Origin: Paraspadella gotoi
Taxonomy: Eukaryota > Chaetognatha
Direction: 5' to 3'
NCBI GenBank assembly: GCA_051294375.1
Contig: CM119271.1
Location: forward strand, 8,175,788 to 8,239,787
DNA length: 64,000 nucleotides
Positions 12,009 to 24,245 of this stretch are shown here, piece by piece. The position numbers were made by a program, and so were the translations under genes. Position 1 is the stretch's first letter. Every line of letters begins with the position of its first letter. The notes below the pieces were generated by a model. It saw only the letters and a program-made list of their open reading frames with translations, made no database searches and had not been told where the DNA came from.

Positions 12009-12464
12009 AACCAGGTCTGACCGTTATAACTGTCTTCCTCCTATTTTGGGATGAGTGATTCCATCAAAGGGAGTTGCCCGTAATGGGAGGCCCGGTCGTG
12101 GAGGTAAGTGCTTCTTTGAACTGATTTTGATGACCGCCCATTCCGAGGGAAGGAGGAGGAAGAGGAGGAAGAGGAGGAGGAAAAATTGGGAGGGGTTAGC
12201 AGGGTAGGGTATTTGTTGGTGACAGGAACAAGGGGGTAGATGTTGAACCCCCAGGGGAAAAAGAGATTGGTAGGAAATGAAAAATGGATTGTATGTAGTA
12301 AATGGTAGTATAACTGACTTGATATATATATATGAAATCAGTACAATTGGTATTATCGATTTGATGAGAAGGAAGATGTAGAATATAGATTAGAGTCTAA
12401 GGATTAAGAAAATTGGGCAGAAAAAGAGAAAGGAGAAAGTTGTGAAGAGAAAAACGCTAGAAGT
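11741..12464. other. Repeat-rich sequence, no gene defined
   Basis: Contains a (GA)n tract at 11914-12006. A lone good plus-strand donor (gagGTAAGTG, about 12103) follows a short ATG frame. No partner exon was found. Confidence 0.4.
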
Positions 12465-12530
12465 AGAATAGAATAGAATAGAATAGAATAGAATAGAATA
12501 GAATAGAATAGAATAGAATAGAATAGAATA
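12465..12530. repeat. (AATAG)n pentanucleotide repeat
   Basis: About 13 nearly perfect copies of agaat/aatag, decaying up to about 12605. Confidence 0.95.
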
Positions 12531-12881
12531 TAATAGTATTTAATATAAAAGAATAGAATAGATTAGAAACTAGTAAAATAGAATAGAATGTATTACGATA
12601 GAATACAATAAAATAGTAGATTAAAGAGATGAGATAATCAACATAAGAGTGAGAATGAAAAACAAAAAAATGAAATGAAATTAATAGAAATGAAAGAAGT
12701 AACGAAAGAATATTAATGAATCGAAGAATCAAATGAATAAATGAAATAAAAAGAAGTGAAAACCCCGATGCCGACGAACAGTGAGACGACGGTTCCAATT
12801 TCATGACGACGATGGAATCGAGAGATGGAACCGAATGATTGGAATCCAGAATCTGATTTATGTCGACGCCGCGATGTCTGT

Positions 12882-12945
12882 AATCGTCGTCGTCGTTATC
12901 GTCGTCGTCGTCGTCGTTGCCTTCAATGTCGTCGTCGTACTTAGG
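12882..12945. repeat. (GTC)n trinucleotide repeat
   Basis: Imperfect gtcgtcgtc series. The Val-rich frame across it is a by-product. Confidence 0.85.
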
Positions 12946-13068
12946 AAGGATGGAGTCATTTCTGAGAAAATAAATCCGCTCGAACTGGAGAAAATAAAAA
13001 ATGTGCTAAATCTCTTTCCGTCACTATTTTCCCTGGGAGTTATATGCGTTAATGGATTAAGAGTATAA

Positions 13069-13901
13069 TGGGGAAGATAATAGCATATATTGTACAGTAT
13101 AAAGGATTTATAGTATAATTAAATGAGTTGTGACTTATAGATACTGTGTTTTTGGGGTGTTTTTTTTTGCATTAAAAACTGCCGGTCCCGATGTGAATTT
13201 TTTTTTTTTTTTTCGGTCCATTCTTCTACCCTACGCCACGAACCTGAGTGATGCCGGTGCCCCTGGCTGCAAGTGTTGACCCAACGCCGCTTCGTACCGA
13301 CGCGGCCGCCGCCGCGCCGACGCCGCTGCCGACGCCGCCAGGTTCCGCCCCGCCTCCCTCCATTTCATTTGAACAAAAGACTTTTTTTTCACCCAACATG
13401 GTTTTTCTCTCTCTCTTTTTCTATTTCTTTCGATCTGTCTTTCTGTCTGTCTGTCTCTCTCTTTCTCTTTCTTTCTTTCCCTTCCACAGGCTCAGCGTCA
13501 CTCTTTCAACGCTCGACCTGAGCTTTAACCTTCCCCTCCGAACCTCCGCTCCCACCAGCCCCTCCGTCCCATATACCTTTCACACCCCTTTCCATTTTTT
13601 TTTTTCAAACTTCCATTCTTTAAACACGACAGTGTGTTGGGATCAATTATTTTCTTCGCCGTCGCGCTGCTGGCGTCGGGAGAAGTTTATTTCCTTTCCT
13701 TTTTCCCCCCCCTTTTCTTTTTTTCCCCCTTTCTTTTTAACACTTTCTTCTTTACATTTCATTTCCTATCTTTTTTCTTCAGATTTTTTTTCTTCCTGCC
13801 CTATTTAAAAAAAAAAAAACTTATCTTTCTTTCGCTCTTCGTACACATTTTTTTCCGTTTTTTCTTCCTTTCTGGCTTTTCTACTATTTCTCTGGATGGA
13901 T

Positions 13902-13933
<32 letters not shown>

Positions 13934-15850
13934 GTGCTATACTCTCTCTCTCNNNNNNNNNNNNNNNNNNNNNNNNNNNNNNNNNNNNNNNNNNNNNNNN
14001 NNNNNNNNNNNNNNNNNNNNNNNNNNNNNNNNNNNNNNNNNNNNNNNNNNNNNNNNNNNNNNNNNNNNNNNNNNNNNNNNNNNNNNNNNNNNNNNNNNNN
14101 NNNNNNNNNNNNNNNNNNNNNNNNNNNNNNNNNNNNNNNNNNNNNNNNNNNNNNNNGCTTTGCGACGAGGGAAAGTCGAGAGGATTTAAAAACGTGACTT
14201 TGTGAAAGAGCTGATCACGCGGTCATGTGATTATTCGTCTAAAGTCAATTGTAACGTTGTTATTATTCACAGAACGATNNNNNNNNNNNNNNNNNNNNNN
14301 NNNNNNNNNNNNNNNNNNNNNNNNNNNNNNNNNNNNNNNNNNNNNNNNNNNNNNNNNNNNNNNNNNNNNNNNNNNNNNNNNNNNNNNNNNNNNNNNNNNN
14401 NNNNNNNNNNNNNNNNNNNNNNNNNNNNNNNNNNNNNNNNNNNNNNNNNNNNNNNNNNNNNNNNNNNNNNNNNNNNNNNNNNNNNNNNNNNNNNNNNNNN
14501 NNNNNNNNNNNNNNNNNNNNNNNNNNNNNNNNNNNNNNNNNNNNNNNNNNNNNNNNNNNNACTCTATATTCGTAGTTAGAATTTTATATCAATCCGTTTT
14601 AAATTTCAAACAATATTTGAAAACTTAAAATCCCCTGTTTTCAAAAGAATAATGTATCAATCAATAAGGATTGAGAAAGGCACGGGGCACATGGCACATG
14701 GCACCTGCATCCGATCCATTGAAGATCGAAAAGGTCGAAGCCGGACATTTCCGATCGATTGTCCTCAAAATATCCCAAACGATCGACGGGCTTCGTTCGA
14801 TTCATTGTTTTGGTCGTCGAGTTGCCGNNNNNNNNNNNNNNNNNNNNNNNNNNNNNNNNNNNNNNNNNNNNNNNNNNNNNNNNNNNNNNNNNNNNNNNNN
14901 NNNNNNNNNNNNNNNNNNNNNNNNNNNNNNNNNNNNNNNNNNNNNNNNNNNNNNNNNNNNNNNNNNNNNNNNNNNNNNNNNNNNNNNNNNNNNNNNNNNN
15001 NNNNNNNNNNNNNNNNNNNNNNNNNNNNNNNNNNNNNNNNNNNNACGACGACGACGATGACGATGACGATCCCGAAGAAGATAAAAAGGCCTCGGAATCG
15101 AAAGGGCGAAACACGTGGACAAAGTTTGTCTTCTCCCGTAGCGACGAAGGACGCTCTTCGAAAATAAAAATAAAAAAAAAAAGATATAAACAAATGAAAA
15201 CATTTCGACTTTCGACATCAATTTTTTTTTCTTTTTTCTTCTTTTTTTTGTTTTTTTTGTTTCGTGGATTTTGGAAAAAAATAATACAAGGCTCAAACTT
15301 TGGACTCGTATGTGTCAAGAGTTTTCACATTTTTTTTCCGTTAATTATTTTTTTTTTACTATGTCATCTCGATTCAGTTTGTTATTCGCAGTTTTTTCTT
15401 TCGCTTTTCATCCGTGTCTGATTTGTTTTTTCGTTATATTTTTTTCGTCGTTGTCATCTGTTTTTATTTTGTTGTCTTTTCTAATTAAATCTTCGATATT
15501 ACCTTAAACTATCCTATCAATGGGAACGCTATTTCCTCAAATCGTCTTCGTCACTTGTAACTTTTGACTTTCACCCACTCTTTGTCCGATCGGGTTTACG
15601 TTTTGCCAGTCGTTGCCAGAACCTGCCATTGCCTGCCAGATCTGGCGAGTTAGTTTATCAACATTGCCTCATAAGTTTTCTTGCTCGAAAGAGAAGAGAT
15701 TTCAATTCAATTCTCTCTCGGTCTGACTTTAATTTAAAAAAAGATATTAATCATAATATTTTTAAAAAACATTTTTTTTTAATATCAGAAATCGTGAGGT
15801 CATTTTTTTTCCTTTTTTTTTTTTTTTCGTCGACGGAGAGTTGGAAATTC
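13069..15850. other. No gene recognised; three assembly gaps
   Basis: Gaps lie at 13953-14156, 14279-14560 and 14828-15044, mostly next to CT or GAC repeats. A GC-rich patch at 13248-13370 gives a Pro/Ala/Thr-rich frame from tandem atg codons. It could be a low-complexity exon, but composition explains it equally well. The rest is T-rich. Confidence 0.5.
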
Positions 15851-15879
15851 TGATCCGGGCTAAAGGTTTTTCTCTCTTT

Positions 15880-16078
15880 TCTTTCCAGGCATATAAAGAA
15901 GGAAGCAATTTCTCGCTCGACTTTCGACCAAAGAAGAAGCAAAAAAAAATACAAACCGCAAAAATCATAACAAACTTTGTTCGTTAAAACAAAACTCGAT
16001 CGAGGAAATAATAAAAAACAACAAAACGTCCAGATTTTTTTCTCTGCGAGGCACGAGTTTGCAGGCCGCTCTCAACCG
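15880..16078 (+). other. Probable 5'-UTR exon of the RING-CH gene (left edge unknown)
   Basis: Its right edge is fixed by a consensus donor (caaccg|GTAAGT at 16079) that pairs with the acceptor at 16210-16211. The start of transcription is not visible, so the left boundary is approximate. Confidence 0.5.
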
Positions 16079-16211
16079 GTAAGTTTAATTCCACGAAAAA
16101 GCGAATCTCGAAATTTCATATTTAAATATGAATAATATATTAGTATTTCTATAAGTACAGTAACCGCCAAAGATAAACTATCTATCCAACATCGACCTAT
16201 TTTTTCTGCAG
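16079..16211 (+). other. Intron in the 5' UTR of the RING-CH gene
   Basis: 133-nt GT-AG intron with donor GTAAGT and an acceptor preceded by a T-rich tract (ctattttttctgcag). Confidence 0.6.
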
Positions 16212-16217
16212 TCCGCA

Positions 16218-17612
16218 ATGTTTATANNNNNNNNNNNNNNNNNNNNNNNNNNNNNNNNNNNNNNNNNNNNNNNNNNNNNNNNNNNNNNNNNNNNNNNNNN
16301 NNNNNNNNNNNNNNNNNNNNNNNNNNNNNNNNNNNNNNNNNNNNNNNNNNNNNNNNNNNNNNNNNNNNNNNNNNNNNNNNNNNNNNNNNNNNNNNNNNNN
16401 NNNNNNNNNNNNNNNNNNNNNNNNNNNNNNNNNNNNNCCGACTCACCTTATCCATCGATTTTTCACAGAAAATCCTATTCCACTCATCCCGCGCAATCAT
16501 CGACCTCAAATCAAAGATGGCGACATCGAGTTCCGTGCGAACTACGCCCACTCCTCTGCTTTGGCCATCATCGACCAGGTGACCAGGAGTCGATCACCGT
16601 CGTGACTTCTTCGACGACGTCGCCGACTTCTTCGACCGACGTCCGCCCGAAGACTCGCGAGCGTCGCAGCTACCGCCGCTGCGGCGGCTGCCGCTGCATC
16701 ACCGCTGCGACGAACGAATTTACTTCCCCAAATACCCCCAGCACCGCCCTCCACCCAGCCTCGCCTCAACCCCATCCGGCGTCGCCATTCCCTCTTCTTA
16801 ACGTCGCTTCGACATCCGCCGCCGTCGAGCCGCCGCGGCGTCAATCGGCAGCGGCGGAGTCCCTGCTGCAGCCGACCGCGGCTCCGTCCGGTCGGCCGCT
16901 GTCGTGGCCGGGTTCGGCTCGGGCCAATCGGGCCGACGTTTTCGTTATCAATGTCCCGCCGACTTTAGCCGACAACGGCGGCGAGGCCGACGACGACTGC
17001 GATTCCGATTCTCCCGACGCCGAGATGTGTCGCTACTGTCAAGAATCCAGCTCTGCCGACACTCTAGTCTCTCCCTGCGCCTGCCGCGGCACCAACGGCC
17101 GCGTTCATCTCGAATGCGTTCTGGAATGGATGCGGGTCTCTCGGCGCGAGGCTTGCGAACTCTGCGGATCCAAGTATCATCGAGCTCTGCGTCAGGAGCG
17201 GCGACTGCGGGACTGCGCTGACGCTGGCTCCGACGTGACTATTTACGGCGACGAAGGCAGTTTCTTTGCCTTTTACCGTTGCTTCCCCGACTTTGAGTGG
17301 TTCGTTCGCGAGCGGCTCTGGTGCGGAGCTCGCTGCTCCTGCTGCTCCTGCAGTGGTCAGGCTTTCGTCGGCGCTTTTCTCGTTTGTTTTGCTCTGATAT
17401 CGGTCCTCATCTTCTGGGCTTTGGCCCGGACGCTGCTCGACGCGCGCGCCATCTCCATGCCGGATTATTACAACATCTTCCTCGGCGGTGTCTTGGTCTG
17501 CGACGTCCTAGTTTGGTTCGTCGTCATCGGATGCTGCTGTTGCTACACGATGTCGAGGAACGCGGAGAGGAGGCGTCGTATGCTGAGGGTTGCGAGAGGA
17601 CTTGGGATTTAG
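16218..17612 (+). CDS. Membrane-anchored RING-CH (MARCH-type) E3 ubiquitin ligase
   Basis: The product should be a transmembrane E3 ubiquitin ligase that moves ubiquitin from an E2 to membrane proteins, acting on endosomal, Golgi or plasma membranes. Counting from the first ATG of the open frame, a C4HC3 RING-CH finger spans residues 271-316: C271/C274, C287/C289, H297/C300 and C313/C316. The family phrase HLECVLEWM with W304 is present. Two hydrophobic segments follow (about 382-403 and 420-443), with a short loop between and a basic C-terminal tail. That is the two-helix topology of MARCH2/3/4/9-type proteins. The coding exon appears intronless downstream of the UTR intron. The N-terminal part is uncertain: 16227-16437 is N. 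The likely true start is the strong ATG at 16517 (aaagATGgcg, YY1-like), whose frame hits a stop at 16580, so one indel error probably joins it to the frame used here. The stop is TAG at 17610. The RING-CH assignment is secure, the subfamily is not. Confidence 0.9.
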   Translation: MFIXXXXXXXXXXXXXXXXXXXXXXXXXXXXXXXXXXXXXXXXXXXXXXXXXXXXXXXXXXXXXXXXXXXXXXXDSPYPSIFHRKSYSTHPAQSSTSNQRWRHRVPCELRPLLCFGHHRPGDQESITVVTSSTTSPTSSTDVRPKTRERRSYRRCGGCRCITAATNEFTSPNTPSTALHPASPQPHPASPFPLLNVASTSAAVEPPRRQSAAAESLLQPTAAPSGRPLSWPGSARANRADVFVINVPPTLADNGGEADDDCDSDSPDAEMCRYCQESSSADTLVSPCACRGTNGRVHLECVLEWMRVSRREACELCGSKYHRALRQERRLRDCADAGSDVTIYGDEGSFFAFYRCFPDFEWFVRERLWCGARCSCCSCSGQAFVGAFLVCFALISVLIFWALARTLLDARAISMPDYYNIFLGGVLVCDVLVWFVVIGCCCCYTMSRNAERRRRMLRVARGLGI

Positions 17613-17951
17613 GAGGATCTCTCTCTCTCTCTCTCTCTCAATATCTTGTTAACTTTTTTGGATATCAGAGTATTTATCTTTATATTTATAAAGATTTACG
17701 AAAAAGAAAATGTTGATTCGTTAATTACTTTTTTCATCCCGACTTATATGTCGTTTCCGATTCTTCAACATCCAGCATTATAATCTAAAGATTTTAGATT
17801 ATTAATATCGTTTCAATTGTTACAACTGTCAAAAAGCTTTCAAAGTTATATAAAAAGATATGTTTATGTAATTGTTTCGTTTAGTTGTTAATTTAATTCA
17901 GATTTATAATTTTCCATGTAACTCGAGAGGAGTTGTAACTTATATGAAATG

Positions 17952-17957
17952 AATAAA
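17952..17957 (+). terminator. Poly(A) signal AATAAA
   Basis: Lies 340 nt after the RING-CH stop codon in an AT-rich 3' region. It is the first canonical hexamer downstream that I noticed. Confidence 0.5.
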
Positions 17958-18039
17958 ATCTGTTGTTTTTTGGTTTAATCCCAGTGGTATTATTTTTTAT
18001 TTGACGGTAGTGAGCAAGGTTGAGAAACAAGTTGGAACT

Positions 18040-18672
18040 AAGTATCCACGTAAGCAAACGCAAGATTTTTAGCCGGATCTGCTTACAGCAGATCCCGGCT
18101 CTATAATTCACTTTGTCGGTTCGTCGGTCCGCCCCCCCAATCTTGTCGGTCATTCACTTATATCATGTCAGAACATCGAATTATAATAAATTATGCAAAA
18201 AAATGATGTTCGTCCGTCCGTCTGTCTGTCCGTCCGTCCCACCTTAGCAAAAAACACCCATTTGATGGATGGATTGGAATGAAATTTTGTGTGTGGGTAG
18301 GGAAGTGTGTGATTGAGCAGGAAATAAAGTTTCGATGAAATCGTCCAAGTAGAAATGAGTTAAAATGGAAAAAACAAACAATCTATTTCACTATTTGCTT
18401 ATGCTTTTTTTTATATTCAAGGTAAATTCAAGCTGCATTAATTATTTATTAATAAATAACTAATTAATTAATAATTATTTGTAATTAATTTATTAATTAA
18501 TTTTGTGATTGAGATTGTTGTTTTGTGATTGAGAGGCGAGACAAAGTGGAAAACGATTTTGACACAAATAAAAAAAATTAATATTAATTAATTAATTAAT
18601 TAATCTGATCAGCTGCTTACCGCTAATGATCGTGGGCAGATCCGGCATTGTTTGCTCAAGACTTGTTTTTTA
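18040..18672. mobile_element. Possible non-autonomous transposon with inverted ends
   Basis: Near the left end gcaaacgc...ccggatctgc (18055-18082) recurs inverted near the right end (gcagatccggcattgtttgctc, about 18636-18657). Between them are a (gtccgtcc)n stretch (18211-18239), a ggatggattggaatgaaattt phrase and AT-rich filler with (TTAA)n at 18582-18603. Part of it (18337-18410) recurs at about 59,205-59,275. No transposase frame or target-site duplication was found. Confidence 0.4.
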
Positions 18673-18752
18673 AAAGCGCGCCCGCATGGTTATGATGATT
18701 ACTGGGTTATTTTACAAATCACCGCATAACAAAGAACAGAAATAAAATCTGT

Positions 18753-18822
18753 TCCTCTCTCTCTCTCTCTCTCTCCCCCTCTCTCTCTCCCTCTCTCTCT
18801 CTCTCTCCCCCTCTCTCTCTCC
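18753..18822. repeat. (CT)n microsatellite with CCCC interruptions
   Basis: CT runs broken by short C runs. Confidence 0.95.
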
Positions 18823-19640
18823 CGGCCCGACCGAGTCCATTCCTGTGGCCAACGGGCGAAAAAACCTTCGAAAAGATAACCATAAAAAGTTCCATCGAAT
18901 TAGCATAAAACTCAGCGAGTAAATGGTAATGACCACCGTAACCACGTGTGGCGGATTGTGGGTGGATGGTGGGTGGATGATTTGCGGTGGTGGAGGGGGG
19001 GGGGATCGTCGATGGTTGAAAGAAGGATGAAACTACCCTGTGTCCCTAACGCAAATGAGGCGAAAAAAATCTTGATCATTCCTCGAAGATTTGATTCAAA
19101 TAATAGATAATCATATAATTAGACTTTTAGGGGGGTATTTATTTTTATTTATTTTTTCCTATTGAAAATTGATTTTTTTTTTTCAAAATTAAAAATTCTG
19201 ATTAAAATATATATGAATTCTAATAAAATTACTGAGGAGGGATCATTTTTTAATCAATTTTAGTTTATAAAAAATAAAGTTTGATTCTAATTATACTAAA
19301 AATATAAACGATTTCATGTTTCATTTTCATACTGAGTTATTAAATTGAATCAAAAATTTAAAAAGGTCTATTGAGAAATGATAAGGATATATTTTTTTTT
19401 TTTTTTTTTTTGAGCGTCATTCTGGAGTGAACACCGGGTAGAAGGTAAGAAGGCGGGACGCAGGAAATGAGGTAACCGCGACTTTCGACGACAAAAAGGG
19501 AACGGTAGTAGGAAGCGTTAACCCATTAACTGAGATGGGGGGGCGGTAGAGGGGGAAGGTAAGTGCACGCAGGCGGGTGAGGTCTTTTTATGGAGGCTGC
19601 GGGAATTCGCATGAAAAAAAATACGAAAAGACAACTCCAG
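18823..19640. other. No gene seen
   Basis: G-rich sequence (18940-19010), then AT-rich sequence. Nothing coding was recognised. Confidence 0.5.
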
Positions 19641-19649
19641 GAAGTGGAG

Positions 19650-19680
<31 letters not shown>

Positions 19681-19745
19681 GAAGGAGCAGAGCAGGAGAG
19701 AGAGAAGAAGAAAGAGAGAGAGAGAGAGAGAAGTAGAGAGAGAGG
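19641..19745. repeat. (GA)n microsatellite
   Basis: GA blocks separated by short aggagc-type interruptions. Confidence 0.95.
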
Positions 19746-19769
19746 AAATAGGATTTGAAACAGACACCG

Positions 19770-19881
19770 AAACCGACATGTAATCAGTTTTTCATTCAAT
19801 ATTCTATCGCGCTCCTGACGTAATCGGGCTTCTTCCATCAAATGAGTTAAAATTCTTTCTATGGATTCCAACCCTCGTTTT
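19770..19881 (-). CDS. Possible charged exon fragment (unproven)
   Basis: A minus-strand open stretch of about 33 codons reads as a Glu/Arg/Leu-rich amphipathic segment (LESIERILTHLMEEARLRQE and on) without low-complexity bias. It could be an alpha-helical exon. No convincing splice pair delimits it, and it may be a chance frame. Confidence 0.22.
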
Positions 19882-19957
19882 TAAAATACGCGAAAATTCA
19901 ATTTGCATATTGCAAACCGAAAACGATAAACGATAGCAATCGAGTTGGGGGAAGAAT

Positions 19958-20359
19958 TCAATCTCGAGTAAGTTCGGAGAGGAAGGGCTGAGTGGACGCT
20001 ACTTCATGATCCTCGTAGATAAGTTTGAAGTCGCCCTGAAAAAAAAAAAATAATATAAAGGCGATTCGTTGCCAACTAATTTCAAGCTTGATGCTAATGG
20101 AGATTTAATCAGCTTAAAAAGCTATATCAGTGCATACAGTGTATCGCGTTCCAACGATTGATTTCAGACACGTAGGCGATTTCGTTAAGATGCGGTGCCA
20201 AGAATGCGGCTGAAAAACTTGGAAAGATTATTATGAGTTATGACAAACGAAAACCCACAAAGAGGCTGCGGTCGATTCATTTCGAATGCTCTAAATACGG
20301 AAGATCTCCCTCGAAATAACATTATTTTCAGTCGTGACCCGAAAGTAATTTTCAATGCT
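19958..20359 (-). CDS. Possible three-exon 3' end of an unrecognised gene
   Basis: On the minus strand, three short segments join in one consistent frame: about 20359-20299, 20209-20172 and 20035-19958, ending at TGA 19960-19958. The second follows a good acceptor (aagtttttcag) and the third an excellent one (ten T then cag). Together they give about 57 residues of ordinary composition (for example NVISREIF, LAPHLNEIAY, DFKLIYEDHE). The two donors (GTATTT, GTGTCT) are weak and the upstream part runs into a CT repeat and a gap (20458-20649). I do not recognise the protein, and chance open frames cannot be excluded. Confidence 0.28.
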
Positions 20360-23300
20360 CTCTTTTTCTTTCTCTCTTTCTTTCTATCTCTTTCTCTCTC
20401 TCTGCCTCTCTCTATATATCTTTCTCTCTCCCGATCGACTTATATCTATCCAACTATNNNNNNNNNNNNNNNNNNNNNNNNNNNNNNNNNNNNNNNNNNN
20501 NNNNNNNNNNNNNNNNNNNNNNNNNNNNNNNNNNNNNNNNNNNNNNNNNNNNNNNNNNNNNNNNNNNNNNNNNNNNNNNNNNNNNNNNNNNNNNNNNNNN
20601 NNNNNNNNNNNNNNNNNNNNNNNNNNNNNNNNNNNNNNNNNNNNNNNNNCCCCCCCCACAACCAGCGTTCACCCTTTCGTCTCTTCGTCCCGACCGGAAG
20701 CGAAGAAGGGGGCGTGTCCGCGTCTCTCGTCTCCACCTTTTCAACGTCACTCGACGATTGAAATTCCATCGGTTTCCCTTTTTTTTTTCCTTTTTTTACC
20801 TTTTTTTTACCTTTTTTTTCCCCTTTTTACTCTTCCGCCCTCCCTTCTTTATTTTTCTCGCTTCTCTCTGTTTTTCCTATTAATTCTCATTTTTTTTTAG
20901 TCACGACGCGGCTTGCATTGCGACTCTAGAAAACCTTATTTTTTGGTCTGTCGGTCTGTCTGCCGTATAAATATAAATCTAAAGGTATTTTCAGATATTC
21001 AATTAAAGGAGGGGAGGGAAAGGAAGGAGGAAGAGGAAGAGGAGAAGGCAAAGCAATTACCAGAGCCGCGACTTATGGTTCGGTCAAAATCCGGTTCAAT
21101 GCCAATAAATTTGTTTTTCCGCTTTATTATATTTGGTTATTTTTATTATCTCCCACGGATACATTAATTTCTCGTTTTCTAGTATCTCTTGGTTCCTGGT
21201 TTAGCGATTCCTAACTGACAACCAACATCCGTTTCGCCGAAGCCTTTGTTGCCTTTTTGTTGTTGTTGTTGTTGTTTTTACAGGCTGTTGTCGAAGTTCT
21301 AGTCATTCTACAATGGCGTTTCGATGTCAAAAAACTAAACAAAACAAAAAAAGTTTCTTTTTAAATAATAAACAAAACAACGGCTTTTATTATAGCGCTC
21401 CCCGTTTCCATTCCNNNNNNNNNNNNNNNNNNNNNNNNNNNNNNNNNNNNNNNNNNNNNNNNNNNNNNNNNNNNNNNNNNNNNNNNNNNNNNNNNNNNNN
21501 NNNNNNNNNNNNNNNNNNNNNNNNNNNNNNNNNNNNNNNNNNNNNNNNNNNNNNNNNNNNNNNNNNNNNNNNNNNNNNNNNNNNNNNNNNNNNNNNNNNN
21601 NNNNNNNNNNNNNNNNNNNNNNNNNNNNNNNNNNNNNNNNNNNNNNNNNNNNNNNNNNNNNNNNNNNNNNNNNNNNNNNNNNNNNNNNNNNNNNNNNNNN
21701 NNNNNNNNNNNNNNNNNNNNNNNNNNNNNNNNNNNNNNNNNNNNNNNNNNNNNNNNNNNNNNNNNNNNNNNNNNNNNNNNNNNNNNNNNNNNNNNNNNNN
21801 NNNNNNNNNNNNNNNNNNNNNNNNNNNNNNNNNNNNNNNNNNNNNNNNNNNNNNNNNNNNNNNNNNNNNNNNNNNNNNNNNNNNNNNNNNNNNNNNNNNN
21901 NNNNNNNNNNNNNNNNNNNNNNNNNNNNNNNNNNNNNNNNNNNNNNNNCTAAAAAAAAAGGATCGTTATATTCGTTTATATACTATGTGGGGAAAATGGC
22001 AATTTCTTCTTATCCGCGTTTCATTCTTAGTTTATCGGCTATTTGATTGTTTTAGTTTGGTTAAATTACTATTTCTTATTATTAAATTTGAAAAAATACC
22101 CAAAAAAATAAAAGAAAAGGAAAACAAGCAAAATAATTTATATGTAAATTTTACGAACCGGTTTGTAAAATAATTGTATGCTCGTCTATTTCAATGTATA
22201 AAAATATTTTCCATCCGATCATTTCGATCATTTTTTAACGCGAAAAAAATAATTCTACCGTCGAGCGAGAATCTCCGTCCCTATCACGAGAAAGCCTCGT
22301 GGAAATTCGATTAAAGTAAAAATTTAATTTGTATTCTCCAGATATAAAAAACATATTATACGGAGCTATTTAAATTATATTTTTTCTGTTTCTGTANNNN
22401 NNNNNNNNNNNNNNNNNNNNNNNNNNNNNNNNNNNNNNNNNNNNNNNNNNNNNNNNNNNNNNNNNNNNNNNNNNNNNNNNNNNNNNNNNNNNNNNNNNNN
22501 NNNNNNNNNNNNNNNNNNNNNNNNNNNNNNNNNNNNNNNNNNNNNNNNNNNNNNNNNNNNNNNNNNNNNNNNNNNNNNNNNNNNNNNNNNNNNNNNNNNN
22601 NNNNNNNNNNNNNNNNNNNNNNNNNNNNNNNNNNNNNNNNNNNNNNNNNNNNNNNNNNNNNNNNNNNNNNNNNNNNNNNNNNNNNNNNNNNNNNNNNNNN
22701 NNNNNNNNNNNNNNNNNNNNNNNNNNNNNNNNNNNNNNNNNNNNGAGAAAACGATGCTAGATTATTATTTTTTTCCCTCTCTCTCTCTTTCTCTCTCTGG
22801 TTCCGATGCTATGGTTATGAAAAGCGCGGTTTTGTGTGTAATGATCGAACTCTTTTTTTTTTTTTAAATGAGAGAAACAAAGGAAGCTGTCTATTCCCCC
22901 TCCCTTAGCACCCCCCCATTCCATCCCCCGTTCATTGGATCTCGTCGGTTCATTCATTCGATCTTTACGAGCAAAACGATCGACGGGAAGGACTGGACCG
23001 GGATAACAACAACGACAAAAAGGTTGAGCTTGCTTGGTAGGAAAAGATTATGATTATGGGCTTTCATAATAGTGGCTATCTCCGTTTTATTTTTGCTTTA
23101 TTTCTATATGTTTAATCTATTGGAAGTCTCTCTTAATGTTTTTGGTTCATACCTTTGACTCGCGCCACGATAAGTGATATTTTAAGAATACCGTAATTCT
23201 TACATAGTTAGATGTCATGGAAATGACTGGCGTAAAGAACGGTTGAACTAAAACAAAATTAGAAACCAAAATCTGCCCCCCAGTTGAGCGTTTCTTTTCT

Positions 23301-24134
23301 ATGTCGCCAAACTTCATTTTGAAACAAAGGGAGGCTGGGAGCCAGGATCGAAAACGAGGCTCAAACCTCGACTCCGATCCATCGATTTTCACGAAAAAGA
23401 ACGGGACCAAACGAGAAAAAGAATAGCGAGGCGGCCGATGGCGGCTTCCGGGTTTCTCGGCGGAGAGACAAAGGGATTTGGCGATCCCGAGGGAAGGGAA
23501 GAAACAATTACAACGAGAGCCACGGAAAATACGATGGAAATCATGGAATGGGGAAAAACCGGAAACCGGAGAAAGGGGTAAGCGCCGAGGGAAAAGTAAG
23601 GATTTTTGAAAATGGCGACGGTTGGTGGACGAAGGTAAGGGAAGGGTGAGTTAAAAGGCAAGAGAATCCGGAAGTGAGCGAAGGAAATCGGAGAGATGCG
23701 GAGCTGAGATGGTGAAGAAAGAGAGGTAAGTCGGTATTACGTGAGAGAGGTAGTTCGAGAATACGTTAGAGAGAAAGAAAATGAAAATAATTACGAAAAT
23801 GAAAATGATATAACGATGACGTCGTAGTTAGTTGACCGAGAAGATGTATTTTCTAAAATGTCGATAGTAATAATGTAAAGACGAATGAGACCGATTTTTT
23901 TTTTACGTCGGTATCACCGCAACACTCGATAAAAATAAAAAAGATCTCATTAAATTCATTAAACCTCATTGAAACTCATTCAAAGCTTAGTAAGTGGATG
24001 CGACAAAAGAAAATTATACAGAGATATAGACAAATAGAAAGATTACTATAGACATAGAGAGCTATTTTTAAACTTAGAGAAACAACGCAGCAGTAATTTG
24101 CGCCACAAATGAAATTGAAAAGTGGTCGACGTCA
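20360..24134. other. No gene recognised; three assembly gaps
   Basis: Gaps lie at 20458-20649, 21415-21948 and 22397-22744, flanked by CT-rich or AT-rich sequence. 20670-20760 is GC-rich. 20760-20900 is T-rich. 21,000-21,060 is purine-rich. Nothing coding could be supported. Confidence 0.5.
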
Positions 24135-24245
24135 TCGTCGCCGTTGTCGTCGTCGTCGTCGCTGTCGCCGTCGTTTCCCTGTTCGCCCCTCTAACCGTCT
24201 AGACTCTGGCACTCTCGCCTTCGCCTTCTTCTGGCGTTCGGCCAT
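24135..24245 (-). CDS. Possible first exon or short ORF opening at a YY1-like start site
   Basis: The minus-strand ATG at 24245 lies in cccgaagATGGCCg, a strong initiation context that also matches the YY1 element often found at metazoan start codons. 36 codons follow, rich in Lys and Arg and ending in an arginine run that comes from a (CGA/CGT)n repeat. It could be the start of a spliced gene whose next exon lies at lower coordinates. Two RFX X-box motifs sit 380-440 bp upstream. No family was recognised. Confidence 0.3.

Noticed and set aside
13248-13808. 186-codon Pro/Ala-rich then Ser/Phe-rich frame
   Set aside because: The first 45 codons could be a low-complexity exon, but the rest is T/C-rich text and there is no splice, signal or motif support.
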